From NCBI RefSeq assembly GCF_900113285.1, contig NZ_FOOT01000004.1:434001-498000 (forward strand): a DNA stretch of 64,000 bases, given 5' to 3'. The position numbers and the translations under genes are program-made. The notes beneath the pieces were generated by a model, which saw only the letters and a list, made by a program, of their open reading frames with translations, was not told the DNA's origin and searched no databases. Below, piece by piece: positions 34,865 to 43,274 of this stretch (positions are counted from its first letter, which is position 1; each line of letters starts with the position of its first letter). The DNA comes from Pontibacter chinhatensis (lineage in GTDB: Bacteria; Bacteroidota; Bacteroidia; Cytophagales; Hymenobacteraceae).

Positions 34865-36052
34865 GTGAACAGACGCTTTAAAAGAGCCGGATGGGCGCTC
34901 TTCTTTTTTATACTTGTGACCCATGCTACGCAAGGACAAAGTATAAATGACTCCAAATTTGGCAAGGGCCTACAGTTTGTAGCCGCCGACTCTTCCTTCG
35001 CCCTCAAGTTCAGTACCCGCTTTCAGCTACTCTACCAGGGCATCCAGAACCCTGCCACCGACAACTGGGACGACCGACTCCTTATTCGCAGGGCCCGCCT
35101 GAAGTTTGAAGGCTTTGCCTACTCCCCTAAGCTCACCTATAAAATCGAGGTCGGGCTGAGCAACAGCGACATCGGCAGCGACATTCCCGACAAGACTAAC
35201 AACGCCGATAACGTTATCCTGGACGCAGTAGCCCGATGGAACTTTGCGCCGGGACTGGAACTGTGGGCAGGCCAGACCAAACTTCCCGGAAACCGCGAGC
35301 GGGTTGTATCCTCCCAGAAAATGCAGTTCGTGGACCGCAGCCTCCTTAACTCACAGCTTAACCTCGACCGCGATGTGGGCCTGCAGCTGCACCACCAGCA
35401 CCAGGTGGGCGGCATGGTGCTGCGCGAGACTGGCGCCATCAGCATGGGCGAAGGCCGTGACATCACAGTGAATAATGCCGGAGGTTACGCCTACACCGCC
35501 CGGGTAGAATTGCTTCCCTTCGGCGAGTTTAAGGGCGGTGGCGATTACGTGGGCGGAGACCTGGAGCGGGAGCCGACACCGAAGCTAGCGCTGGCTGCCT
35601 CCTACGATTTTAACGATAATGCTTCCAGGGCAAGAGGCCAACTAGGAGACTTCCTGACGGAACAGCGTGACCTGAGCACAGTATTCGTGGACGCCATGTT
35701 CAAGTACAGGGGCTTCTCCTCCATGGCGGAGTATGCCAACCGGAGCGCGCAAGATGGCCCTGTAGTGCTAAGAGACGAAAGCGGCGCCGTGGAGGAGACT
35801 TTTGTAACGGGTAATGCCTTCAACATTCAGGCGGGTTACCTGCTGCCATCCAACTGGGAGGTGGCCGGACGCTACACCACCTTCAACCCGGAGAATGAAA
35901 CCGGCATCAGCGCGCAGGAGCAGTACACATTGGGGGTATCGAAGTATATCGTGGGCCACAGCCTGAAGGTGCAAAGCGATGTGACGCTGCAGGATCAGCC
36001 GGGCAGGGACAATACCTACCAGTTCCGGCTGCAGATGGAGTTAGCGCTGTAA
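34865..36052 (+). CDS. OprO/OprP-type porin, second copy
   Basis: 395 residues with a GTG start at 34865; signal peptide MNRRFKRAGWALFFFILVTHATQGQ. Seen: FALKFSTRFQLLYQGI, LLIRRARLKFEGFAYSPKLTYKIEVGLSNSD, ELWAGQTKLPGNRERV and a closing QFRLQMELAL, a phosphate-selective porin pattern. It shares only family-level similarity with the porin at 33270, so it is not a recent duplicate. It is the gene next to pstS and has its own Pho box array. In the signal region TTTATACTTGTG and AAAGTATAAAT both encode export-signal residues. Confidence 0.85.
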   Translation: MNRRFKRAGWALFFFILVTHATQGQSINDSKFGKGLQFVAADSSFALKFSTRFQLLYQGIQNPATDNWDDRLLIRRARLKFEGFAYSPKLTYKIEVGLSNSDIGSDIPDKTNNADNVILDAVARWNFAPGLELWAGQTKLPGNRERVVSSQKMQFVDRSLLNSQLNLDRDVGLQLHHQHQVGGMVLRETGAISMGEGRDITVNNAGGYAYTARVELLPFGEFKGGGDYVGGDLEREPTPKLALAASYDFNDNASRARGQLGDFLTEQRDLSTVFVDAMFKYRGFSSMAEYANRSAQDGPVVLRDESGAVEETFVTGNAFNIQAGYLLPSNWEVAGRYTTFNPENETGISAQEQYTLGVSKYIVGHSLKVQSDVTLQDQPGRDNTYQFRLQMELAL

Positions 36053-36064
36053 GAAGGGAAAAGC

Positions 36065-36120
36065 TTTATAATTTCTTAACACGCTAAATTATCAAAATCC
36101 GTCAGTTCTGTGTCACTTCG
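36065..36120 (+). promoter_or_regulatory. degenerate Pho box array and promoter of pstS
   Basis: TTTATA (36065), TTAACA (36076) and AATTAT (36087) follow the same 11-bp register, with nothing recognisable at 36098. TCACTTCG (36113-36120) stands where the other arrays have nnnnTTTG. Weaker than the other three but in exact register. A CTGACAC/GTGTCAG inverted pair lies downstream (36173-36202). Confidence 0.42.
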
Positions 36121-36245
36121 CACCCTAAAAGGCCCCTTAGCTGCGGCAGGCGCGGCTCCCAAAACTACTTACCTGACACACAAGTATAATCTGGAGTGTC
36201 AGCGCGTATTAGACATCTAAAAACCAACACTATAACCAACAGCTT

Positions 36246-37247
36246 ATGTTAAAATTTAAGCTTACCAACCTAAACGCTGCAGCCATACTGGTGGGTACCT
36301 CCATGCTGTTTAGCGCCTGTGGCGGCAACCAGGAAAACACTGGCGACTCAGATCTTTCGGGCAGCGTGCAGATAGACGGCTCTTCTACAGTTTACCCGGT
36401 TACGGAGGCCGTGGCAGAGGAATACCGCGCTGAGGCTCCGAATGTACGAGTAACAGTGGGCGTATCCGGCTCAGGCAGCGGCTTTAAGAAATTGGTGAGA
36501 GGCGACGTAGACGTTGCCAATGCCTCCCGATCCATCCACGCCGATGAGGCCAAAACCGCGGAGCAGAATGGCCTGTCTTATGTAGAGCTGACCGTGGCGT
36601 ATGATGGCCTGACGGTGGTGGTGCACCCGGAGAACGATTGGGTGAAGGAAATTACGGTGGAGGAGCTGAAAAAAATATGGGAGCCATCCGCACAGGGCAA
36701 GATTACCCGCTGGAACCAGATCCGCCCGGAGTGGCCTGACCAGGAACTGCACTTGTACGGACCTGGCGTGGAGTCTGGCACTTATGACTACTTTACAGAG
36801 GCTATTGTAGGGGAAGCCCGCGCCAGCCGCGGCGACTTTACGGCCAGCGAAGACGATAACGTGCTGGTGCAGGGCGTTTCTACCGATAAGTATGCGCTGG
36901 GCTTCTTCGGGCTTGCCTACTATGAAGAGAACAAGAGCAAGCTGAAGGCTGTAGCCGTGGACGATGGCGATGACAGCAACGGAAAAGGCGCCATTGTAGC
37001 CTCTCTGGAGACAGTGAAAGACGGTTCTTACGCACCGCTATCGCGCCCGCTGTTCATCTATGTGCAGTCCAAAGCCGTGGAGCGCCCGGAGGTGGTGGAC
37101 TTTGTAAACTTCTACCTCGACGCAGCCGGTGAACTGGCCCAGGAGATTGGCTACATTCCGCTTCCGGACAACCTGTATGACGAGCAGCGACAGAAGTTTG
37201 AGCAGTTCGTTTCCGGCAAGGGAGCAGCCACCGCTAAGCAGCAGTAA
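36246..37247 (+). CDS. pstS: phosphate ABC transporter, substrate-binding lipoprotein
   Basis: 333 residues. High-affinity phosphate-binding protein that delivers phosphate to PstCA. Seen: lipoprotein signal ending LFSAC, the phosphate-binding DGSSTVYPVTEAVAEEY with SGSGSGFKKL and NASR, and GPGVESGTYDYF, all typical of the PstS fold. Predicted periplasmic lipoprotein. First gene of pstSCAB-phoU. A 13-bp hairpin separates it from pstC, probably allowing more PstS than permease to be made. Confidence 0.95.
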   Translation: MLKFKLTNLNAAAILVGTSMLFSACGGNQENTGDSDLSGSVQIDGSSTVYPVTEAVAEEYRAEAPNVRVTVGVSGSGSGFKKLVRGDVDVANASRSIHADEAKTAEQNGLSYVELTVAYDGLTVVVHPENDWVKEITVEELKKIWEPSAQGKITRWNQIRPEWPDQELHLYGPGVESGTYDYFTEAIVGEARASRGDFTASEDDNVLVQGVSTDKYALGFFGLAYYEENKSKLKAVAVDDGDDSNGKGAIVASLETVKDGSYAPLSRPLFIYVQSKAVERPEVVDFVNFYLDAAGELAQEIGYIPLPDNLYDEQRQKFEQFVSGKGAATAKQQ

Positions 37248-37267
37248 ACCTATACTTTAAAAACATT

Positions 37268-37304
37268 GCCCGGGTGTGGTTGGGGAAAACCACCATGCCC
37301 GGGC
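37268..37304 (+). promoter_or_regulatory. intercistronic hairpin covering the pstC start
   Basis: A 13-bp stem: GCCCGGGTGTGGT (37268-37280) with ACCATGCCCGGGC (37292-37304), two wobble pairs. The pstC ATG (37295-37297) is inside the right arm. No T run follows, so it is not a simple terminator. Likely role: stabilising pstS mRNA and limiting pstC translation. Confidence 0.6.
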
Positions 37305-38200
37305 TACTTAAAATAAACAGCACCTTGAGAGTAACGGAGAAAATTATCGAGGGCCTGTTGTGGTTATCCGCCCTAATCACGATTCTTGTTACCATAGGCA
37401 TTATCTGGGTACTGCTTTCAGAGTCCATCGGCTTCTTTAAAGAGGTATCCATTGTGGAGTTCCTGACAGAGAAAGAATGGACCCCGCTTTTTGCCAACAA
37501 AAAGTTTGGCATCATGCCGCTGGTAGCAGGCACCTTGCTTACCACCCTTATCGCCATCGCTGTGGCTTTGCCTATCGGCCTTACCATCGCCATTTACCTG
37601 AACGAGTACGCGCATGCCCGCATGAAGCAGATCGTGAAGCCGATGCTGGAGGTACTGGCCACCATACCAACGGTAGTGTACGGCTTCTTTGCCTTAACTG
37701 TGGTAACCCCTTTTCTGCAGCAGTTCATACCTGGCCTCGCGGGCTTCAACGCCCTGTCAGCCGGTATCGTCATGGGCATCATGATCATCCCGATGATTTC
37801 CTCCCTCAGCGAGGATGCCATCAGCTCCGTGCCGCGCTCGCTGCGGGAGGCTGCTTATGGGATGGGCTCTACCAGGCTGCAAACCTCCTTTGGGGTAATG
37901 GTTCCGGCTGCCTCCTCGGGTATTATAGTGTCGGTTATACTTGCTATTTCCAGGGCTGTGGGCGAAACCATGATCGTGGCCGTGGCCGCCGGCCAGCAAC
38001 CGCGCCTCACCATGAACCCGCTCGTGCCCATCGAGACAATCACCACTTACATTGTGCAGGTAAGTATGGGCGACGTGCCGCAGGGCTCGCTGGAGTATAA
38101 AACCATTTTCGCGGCAGGCATTACGCTATTCGTCTTCACCTTCGCGCTGAACAACCTCAGCTTCTGGATTAAAAAGAAATATCAGGAAAAGTATGACTAA
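37295..38200 (+). CDS. pstC: phosphate ABC transporter permease PstC
   Basis: 301 residues from ATG 37295 (MPGLLKINSTLRVTEKIIEGLL); a GTG at 37274 in the same frame is an alternative. Inner-membrane subunit with about six helices. Seen: AVALPIGLTIAIYLNEYA, YGFFALTVVTPFL, the ATPase-contact EAA loop SLREAAYGMGSTRLQT, and ISRAVGETMIVAVAAG. Forms the channel with PstA. Overlaps the pstA start by 8 bp. Confidence 0.95.
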   Translation: MPGLLKINSTLRVTEKIIEGLLWLSALITILVTIGIIWVLLSESIGFFKEVSIVEFLTEKEWTPLFANKKFGIMPLVAGTLLTTLIAIAVALPIGLTIAIYLNEYAHARMKQIVKPMLEVLATIPTVVYGFFALTVVTPFLQQFIPGLAGFNALSAGIVMGIMIIPMISSLSEDAISSVPRSLREAAYGMGSTRLQTSFGVMVPAASSGIIVSVILAISRAVGETMIVAVAAGQQPRLTMNPLVPIETITTYIVQVSMGDVPQGSLEYKTIFAAGITLFVFTFALNNLSFWIKKKYQEKYD

Positions 38201-39050
38201 CTCTGAACTTAACAGGTTAAAGGATAAAGCCTTCCAGGTTTTCGGTATCTTCTGTACCTTTATAGGGTTGGTGGTGCTGGCCATCTTCCTGATCGACATC
38301 GTAGTGGAGGGAGCCAAGCGCCTGGACTGGGATTTCCTGACGAGCCTGCCGTCGCGCAGGGCCAGCAAAGCCGGTATCATGACGGCCTGGGTAGGCACCC
38401 TCTGGATTCTGGTGTTAACCACGCTGATTGCCCTGCCCCTGGGCGTAGCCGCCGGGGTTTACCTGGAGGAGTATGGCAAGAAAGGCAGATGGGCCAATTT
38501 TCTGGAGATAAACATTGCCAACCTGGCCGGTGTTCCCTCTATAATCTATGGTTTGCTGGGCCTGGAGATTTTTGTGCGGCAGATGAGGCTGGGAAGCAGC
38601 CTGCTGGCCGGTGCGCTCACACTTTCGCTGCTTATACTTCCGATCATCATCGTAACAACCCGCGAGGCGATTAAGGCAGTGCCGCGCAGCATCCGCGACG
38701 GCTCTTATGCCCTGGGCGCGTCTAAGTGGCAAACGGTGTGGAACCAGGTACTGCCCGCCTCTTTCGGCAGCATCCTGACAGGCATCATCCTGGCCTTATC
38801 CAGGGCTGTGGGCGAAACAGCGCCGCTGATTGTGATTGGAGCCTTGGCTTACGTGCCGTTTACGCCAAGCTCTCCGCTGGATGAGTTTACCGTGCTGCCG
38901 ATCCAGATCTTTAACTGGACCTCCAGACCGCAGGAGGCATTTTTGACAAACGCCGCCGCCGCAATTATTGTACTGCTGCTGCTCACTTTCCTGCTCAATG
39001 GCATTGCAGTATACCTGCGCAACAGGCAACAGCGCAAGGTAAAATGGTAA
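38193..39050 (+). CDS. pstA: phosphate ABC transporter permease PstA
   Basis: 285 residues, six or so membrane helices. Seen: [52 protein letters not shown], the EAA loop [16 protein letters not shown], and [16 protein letters not shown]. Pairs with PstC in the inner membrane. Its ATG lies inside the last codons of pstC (ATGACTAA), implying coupled translation. Confidence 0.95.
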   Translation: MTNSELNRLKDKAFQVFGIFCTFIGLVVLAIFLIDIVVEGAKRLDWDFLTSLPSRRASKAGIMTAWVGTLWILVLTTLIALPLGVAAGVYLEEYGKKGRWANFLEINIANLAGVPSIIYGLLGLEIFVRQMRLGSSLLAGALTLSLLILPIIIVTTREAIKAVPRSIRDGSYALGASKWQTVWNQVLPASFGSILTGIILALSRAVGETAPLIVIGALAYVPFTPSSPLDEFTVLPIQIFNWTSRPQEAFLTNAAAAIIVLLLLTFLLNGIAVYLRNRQQRKVKW

Positions 39051-39081
39051 GGCAGGGGCTTATTTATACTTCCTTTTGAAC

Positions 39082-39846
39082 ATGAGCAAAAAACATAACA
39101 AGTTGGAGGCTAAAAACCTCAACGCCTACTACGGGGATTTCCATGCGCTGAAGAACATCAACATCGCCATGGATGAGAAGAATGTGACTGCCTTTATCGG
39201 CCCGTCGGGTTGTGGTAAATCTACGTTCCTGCGCACGCTAAACCGCATGAACGACTACATCGAGGGCTTTAGGGTAGAGGGCGATATTCTGCTGGACGGT
39301 CGCGACATCTACGCCAAGGACGTGCGCGTGGACGAGTTGCGCAAGGAAGTGGGTATGGTGTTCCAGAAGCCCAACCCCTTCCCGAAAAGCATTTTCGAAA
39401 ACGTGGTTTACGGCCTTAAGATACAGGGCATCAAGAAGAAGTCAATACTAGAGGAAGCGGCCGAGCAGTCGCTGCGCCAGGCGGCCCTTTGGGAAGAGGT
39501 AAAGGACAAGCTCGACAAGTCGGCGCTGGCTTTGTCCGGGGGGCAGCAGCAGCGCCTGTGCATCGCCCGCGCGCTGGCCATCTCGCCCTCGGTGCTGCTG
39601 ATGGACGAGCCTGCCTCAGCCCTGGACCCTATCTCCACGGCTAAGATCGAGGAGCTGATTTACGAGCTGAAAAACGACTATACCATCGTGATTGTGACGC
39701 ACAACATGCAACAGGCCGGGCGCGTAAGCGATTATACCGCGTTCTTTTACATGGGCGAGCTGGTAGAGTACAACAAAACAAAATCGATGTTTACAAGTCC
39801 GAAAAACGAACGCACCCAGAATTACATTACGGGGCGCTTTGGTTGA
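39082..39846 (+). CDS. pstB: phosphate ABC transporter ATP-binding protein
   Basis: 254 residues from ATG 39082. Seen: Walker [10 protein letters not shown] near residue 40, Q-loop [16 protein letters not shown], signature LSGGQQQRL, Walker [14 protein letters not shown], switch His in VTHNMQQA, and the PstB-typical ending NYITGRFG. It powers PstCA; cytoplasmic side of the inner membrane. A TATACTT word lies in the short gap after pstA. Confidence 0.96.
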   Translation: MSKKHNKLEAKNLNAYYGDFHALKNINIAMDEKNVTAFIGPSGCGKSTFLRTLNRMNDYIEGFRVEGDILLDGRDIYAKDVRVDELRKEVGMVFQKPNPFPKSIFENVVYGLKIQGIKKKSILEEAAEQSLRQAALWEEVKDKLDKSALALSGGQQQRLCIARALAISPSVLLMDEPASALDPISTAKIEELIYELKNDYTIVIVTHNMQQAGRVSDYTAFFYMGELVEYNKTKSMFTSPKNERTQNYITGRFG

Positions 39847-39902
39847 TTGGACATGCCTTTCCTTTTGTACCTGACAAACCTCATCCGCAAAAAAAGACAT
39901 AG

Positions 39903-40586
39903 ATGAACCAATTAGATATCGAGTTAAACCGCATCAAAACCAAGCTCATGGAAATGTGGGACTTGGTGGAGTACCAACTGCAGGCCGGTCGCGAAGCCAT
40001 GCTGACAGCCAATAAAGAGTTGGCCGAGCAGGTAGTGAAACGCGACCGCAAGGTTAACCAGTTCGATATTAAGATAGACCGCATGTGCGAGAACTTTCTG
40101 GCGCTGTACACACCCGTGGCTGTGGACCTGCGCCTGGTGCTGGCTATACTTAAAATCAACTCGAACCTGGAGCGCATCGGCGATACGGTGGAGGGCGTGG
40201 CCCACTTCGTGGCAAAACTCGACGCTCCTTTTAACCTCGATCTTCTGGAGCAGACAAAGGTGGTGCATATGTATGATGAGGCTGAGAAAATGTTTGCCAA
40301 TTGCCGTGTAGCCTTCATTAACAACGACACTGATCTTGCCAAGCAGGTGATCAAGCACGACAAGACCCTGAACAAAATCTACCGCAAATCGGACAAGATC
40401 ATGACCCAGTATATGACTGCAAAGCCGGACATGATAGCGGAGGCGCTGGCTATACTTTCCATCATCAAGAAGATTGAGCGGGTAGGCGACCAGGTAACCA
40501 ACATTGCCGAGGAAATCATCTTCTACCGCGACGCCAAAGTAGTCAAGCACAAGTCAGACAAGAAAAAGAAGAAGAAAGAGCAGTAA
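39903..40586 (+). CDS. phoU: phosphate uptake regulator PhoU
   Basis: 227 residues, all helical, with two PhoU repeats (about 8-95 and 110-210). Metal-binding-like stretches DLRLVLAILKINSNLERIGD and AEALAILSIIKKIERVGD occur at matching places in each. PhoU links the Pst transporter to the Pho sensor kinase and represses the regulon when phosphate is plentiful. The C-terminus is a very basic Lys run. No phoR/phoB pair is present in this window. Confidence 0.93.
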   Translation: MNQLDIELNRIKTKLMEMWDLVEYQLQAGREAMLTANKELAEQVVKRDRKVNQFDIKIDRMCENFLALYTPVAVDLRLVLAILKINSNLERIGDTVEGVAHFVAKLDAPFNLDLLEQTKVVHMYDEAEKMFANCRVAFINNDTDLAKQVIKHDKTLNKIYRKSDKIMTQYMTAKPDMIAEALAILSIIKKIERVGDQVTNIAEEIIFYRDAKVVKHKSDKKKKKKEQ

Positions 40587-40864
40587 CGCCAAGCCCCGGA
40601 TAGCGCCCTCAGTTGTCCGGCAAAGTATAAAGTATAGTATGAGAGCATGAGCCACTGCGGCCCGTGCTTTTTTGCTTATGGCGGGTAATAAGGCGAGCTA
40701 TACTTCTGGTAAAGGCTCAGGCGAACAAGATGAAAAGCTGGCCAAAGTATAAAGTAAGCCGGGAAGCAGCGTGGTTAACTTCCCAACTTTCTAATTTTTT
40801 AACGCTCCAACTCCTCAACTTCCAAACTCTCTAACTCAGATTACTTTCCCAACGATTTGTGCCT
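40587..40864. repeat. intergenic region with word cluster and pyrimidine-rich repeat
   Basis: Contains an AAAGTATAAAGTATAGTATG run (40622-40641), a further word at 40690 and 40744, and an AACTTCCCAACTTTCTAA-type stretch (40775-40838). No gene supported. Confidence 0.55.
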
Positions 40865-40872
40865 TACCTTTG
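40865..40872 (+). promoter_or_regulatory. -7 element upstream of ccmB
   Basis: TACCTTTG, a match to TAnnTTTG, 18 bp before the chosen GTG start. It excludes the alternative TTG start at 40870, which it overlaps. Confidence 0.55.
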
Positions 40873-40890
40873 TGGCAAAATAAAAGGAAC

Positions 40891-41559
40891 GTGCTGTTTA
40901 AAGAGATTTTATACCTGATCCGCAAGGACCTGGTGCTGGAGTGGCGGCAGAAGTATGCCCTTAACGGGATGCTGCTGTATGTGGGCAGTGTGGTGTTTGT
41001 CTGCTACCTCAGCTTCGGCATGCGCTCAAACATTCTGGTGGCTCCGGTCTGGAACGCCATGCTCTGGATCATCCTGCTGTTTGTGTCGGTAAACGCCATT
41101 GCCAAGAGCTTTATGCAGGAGAACCGCGGGCGGCTGCTATACTTTTACTCCATAGTCAGCCCGCAGGGGATCATCCTGGCCAAGATCATCTACAATACCC
41201 TGCTGATGCTGCTGCTGGCCATCATCTGCTTCGTGTTTTATGGTTTTGTGCTGGGCAACCCGGTGGAGGATGTACCGATGTTCCTGCTCTCCATCCTGTT
41301 GGGTGCCGTGGGTTTCTCCACCTCGCTCACCATGATCTCGAGCATCGCCAGCAAGGCAGCCAACAGCAGCACCCTGATGGCCGTGCTCAGCTTTCCGGTT
41401 ATCGTGCCGATGCTGCTGATGCTGATAAAGATGTCTAAAAACGCCATGGACGGCCTCGACCGTAGCGCCAGCTTCGACGAACTGCTTACTCTGCTCGCTA
41501 TAAACATGATTGTAATCACTGTTTCTTACATCTTATTCCCGTACCTTTGGCGTTCGTAA
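40891..41559 (+). CDS. ccmB: haem exporter permease CcmB
   Basis: 222 residues from GTG 40891, which has AAAAGGA just upstream. Six membrane helices. Seen: RKDLVLEWRQKYALNGMLLY at the N-terminus, the conserved FMQENRGRLLYFYSIVSPQGIILAKIIYN, and the FSTSLTMISSIASKAANSSTLMAVLSFPVIVPML block. CcmB is the membrane part of the CcmABCD complex that releases holo-CcmE in system I cytochrome c maturation. The ATPase CcmA is not in this window. Confidence 0.9.
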   Translation: MLFKEILYLIRKDLVLEWRQKYALNGMLLYVGSVVFVCYLSFGMRSNILVAPVWNAMLWIILLFVSVNAIAKSFMQENRGRLLYFYSIVSPQGIILAKIIYNTLLMLLLAIICFVFYGFVLGNPVEDVPMFLLSILLGAVGFSTSLTMISSIASKAANSSTLMAVLSFPVIVPMLLMLIKMSKNAMDGLDRSASFDELLTLLAINMIVITVSYILFPYLWRS

Positions 41560-41707
41560 AGGTATAGGAGCGAAAAGCGGGTGTTCTAAGCGGAAAAAGT
41601 GCTGCGTTAAGCTCGTAAACAGAGACAAAACAGAACGAATTAGAAGCTTTAAGTGTCTTTAGAAAAGCAGGCAACGCGCCCCGGAGACCTGCATACTTTG
41701 ATTTGAC

Positions 41708-42373
41708 ATGAAGAAAAATTGGTGGAAAGTGCTGGCGGTTGTGCTACTGGTTTATACAGTAGTGGTCGGCATGCTGCATGAGGTTCCGAGACTGGCCATC
41801 CTAAACGAGACTATCCGTAACCTATACTTTCACGTGCCGATGTGGTTCGGCATGATCCTTATCCTGCTTATCTCGGTTATATACTCCATCAAGTACCTCC
41901 GCAAGCCTAGTATCGAGAACGATGTGATCGCCAGCGAGGCTGCCAAGGTGGGCATCCTGTTTGGTGTGCTGGGCATCATTACAGGCATGGAGTGGGCCAA
42001 GTTTACCTGGGGCGAGTACTGGAGCAACGACCCGAAGCAGAACGCATCTGCCATTGGCCTGCTGATATACTTTGCCTACCTGGTGCTGCGCAGCTCCTTT
42101 AACGAGCAACAGCAGCGCGCCCGCATCAGCGCCGTTTACAATATCTTCGCCTTTGCGGCGCTTATCCCGCTTCTGTTTATACTTCCGCGCCTGACCGACT
42201 CGCTGCACCCCGGCAACGGAGGCAACCCCGGCTTTAACGCCTACGACCTCGACAGCCGCCTGCGCATGGTGTTTTACCCTGCCGTGATGGGCTGGACGCT
42301 GCTGGGCATCTGGGTAGTAAACGTAAAATCAAGACTGGAAATACTGAGACAACGCTTATATGAAACTGTTTAA
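41708..42373 (+). CDS. ccmC: cytochrome c biogenesis protein CcmC
   Basis: 221 residues, six membrane helices. Seen: NLYFHVPMWFGMILILL with an external His, the tryptophan-rich haem-handling region GMEWAKFTWGEYWSNDPKQNASAIG (the WWD-type motif) and a later conserved His near LTDSLHPGNGG. CcmC attaches haem to CcmE. Its final 14 bp overlap the ccmD-like gene. Confidence 0.92.
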   Translation: MKKNWWKVLAVVLLVYTVVVGMLHEVPRLAILNETIRNLYFHVPMWFGMILILLISVIYSIKYLRKPSIENDVIASEAAKVGILFGVLGIITGMEWAKFTWGEYWSNDPKQNASAIGLLIYFAYLVLRSSFNEQQQRARISAVYNIFAFAALIPLLFILPRLTDSLHPGNGGNPGFNAYDLDSRLRMVFYPAVMGWTLLGIWVVNVKSRLEILRQRLYETV

Positions 42374-42644
42374 GATACTGGCCCTCTCGTGCTTTATACT
42401 TGTGGCAGCCGCCGGACTACAACCTGCACAGGCACAACCCGGACAAATGTCGGAGGTGGAGTTTTCTTCGGCCCCGCAGACACAGATAGAGATGGCCGAC
42501 ACCCTGCGCCAGGACGGCAAGATATACGTAGTAGTAGTAGTGCTGCTAACGGTGCTGGTGGGTACCATCGCTTACCTGGTTACGATTGACCGCAAGGTGA
42601 GCCGCCTGGAGAAGCAGCTGAAAGACGACCTGGTAAACAAATAA
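42360..42644 (+). CDS. ccmD: CcmD-like small membrane protein
   Basis: 94 residues: cleavable signal (ends AQAQ), a linker, one membrane helix (about 54-77) and a charged coiled tail DRKVSRLEKQLKDDLVNK. Its place between ccmC and ccmE and the single helix followed by a basic tail match CcmD, which holds CcmE to CcmC; similarity of such small proteins is weak, so position is the main support. A TATACTT word lies in its signal sequence. Confidence 0.7.
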   Translation: MKLFKILALSCFILVAAAGLQPAQAQPGQMSEVEFSSAPQTQIEMADTLRQDGKIYVVVVVLLTVLVGTIAYLVTIDRKVSRLEKQLKDDLVNK

Positions 42645-42744
42645 ACCGGCTTACCGGCCAAAAATAGTTTTAGCACGGTGGATTTAAAACATGCCAGCGT
42701 GTGTTAGCCAAACAGAAAAAGAGCTCCTATATACTTTTACAAAG

Positions 42745-43173
42745 ATGAAAAAGACACACATCATCGGGATTATGGTAATTGCCGTGGCAATTGTTATCAT
42801 CATGTCTTCGGTAGGCGACGCCAGCACCTACGTTTCTTTTGGCGAGGCTATTGAGCGCGCCGACGATGGCGACATGACCAAGGTACACGTGGTGGGCCGC
42901 CTTAAGAAGGACGATCAGGGCCATATTGTGGGGATGAACTATGACCCGCTGGTAGACCCGAACTACTTCTCGTTTATGCTCGTGGACACAAACCGCTACG
43001 AGCAGAAGGTGGTCTATTTTAACCCTAAACCGCAGGACTTCGAGCGCTCAGAGCAAGTGGTGATAACAGGCAACATGCAAAACGACGTGTTCGTGGCCGA
43101 CAAAATCCTGCTCAAGTGCCCATCCAAGTATGTGGAAACCGAAATAAAGGACGGTAAAACGGCAAGCCTTTAA
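42745..43173 (+). CDS. ccmE: cytochrome c maturation protein CcmE, Cys variant
   Basis: 142 residues from ATG 42745 (MKKTHIIGIMV); upstream codons back to 42691 lack family similarity. Seen: one N-terminal membrane helix, then an OB-fold domain with YVSFGEAIE, VVGRLKKD and VVITGNMQNDVFVADKILLKCPSKY. The haem chaperone normally binds haem by His in an HxxxY motif; here the motif reads Cys125-x3-Tyr129. Cys-type CcmE is known from some delta-proteobacteria and archaea. The gap to ccmF holds a long AT-rich hairpin. Confidence 0.9.
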   Translation: MKKTHIIGIMVIAVAIVIIMSSVGDASTYVSFGEAIERADDGDMTKVHVVGRLKKDDQGHIVGMNYDPLVDPNYFSFMLVDTNRYEQKVVYFNPKPQDFERSEQVVITGNMQNDVFVADKILLKCPSKYVETEIKDGKTASL

Positions 43174-43179
43174 AATATA

Positions 43180-43267
43180 GTTAGAAAGTTAAAAGGTTAG
43201 AGAGTTAGAAAGTGCTACTCTTTAATCTTTTAACTTTCTAACCTTCAAACTTTTTAACTTTCTAACT
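43180..43267. repeat. AT-rich inverted repeat (TTAGAAAGTTAAAAG)
   Basis: AGTTAGAAAGTTAAAAG (43180-43196) faces two near-complements, CTTTTAACTTTCTAAC (about 43227-43242) and CTTTTTAACTTTCTAACT (about 43250-43267), so alternative hairpins can form between ccmE and ccmF. Same pyrimidine-rich family as 24148-24216. Confidence 0.65.
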
Positions 43268-43274
43268 CATCAAG

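Noticed and set aside
36173..36202. CTGACAC/GTGTCAG inverted pair upstream of pstS as an E. coli-type Pho box
   Set aside because: It is inverted rather than direct, lies downstream of the likely start of transcription and does not match the 11-bp arrays.
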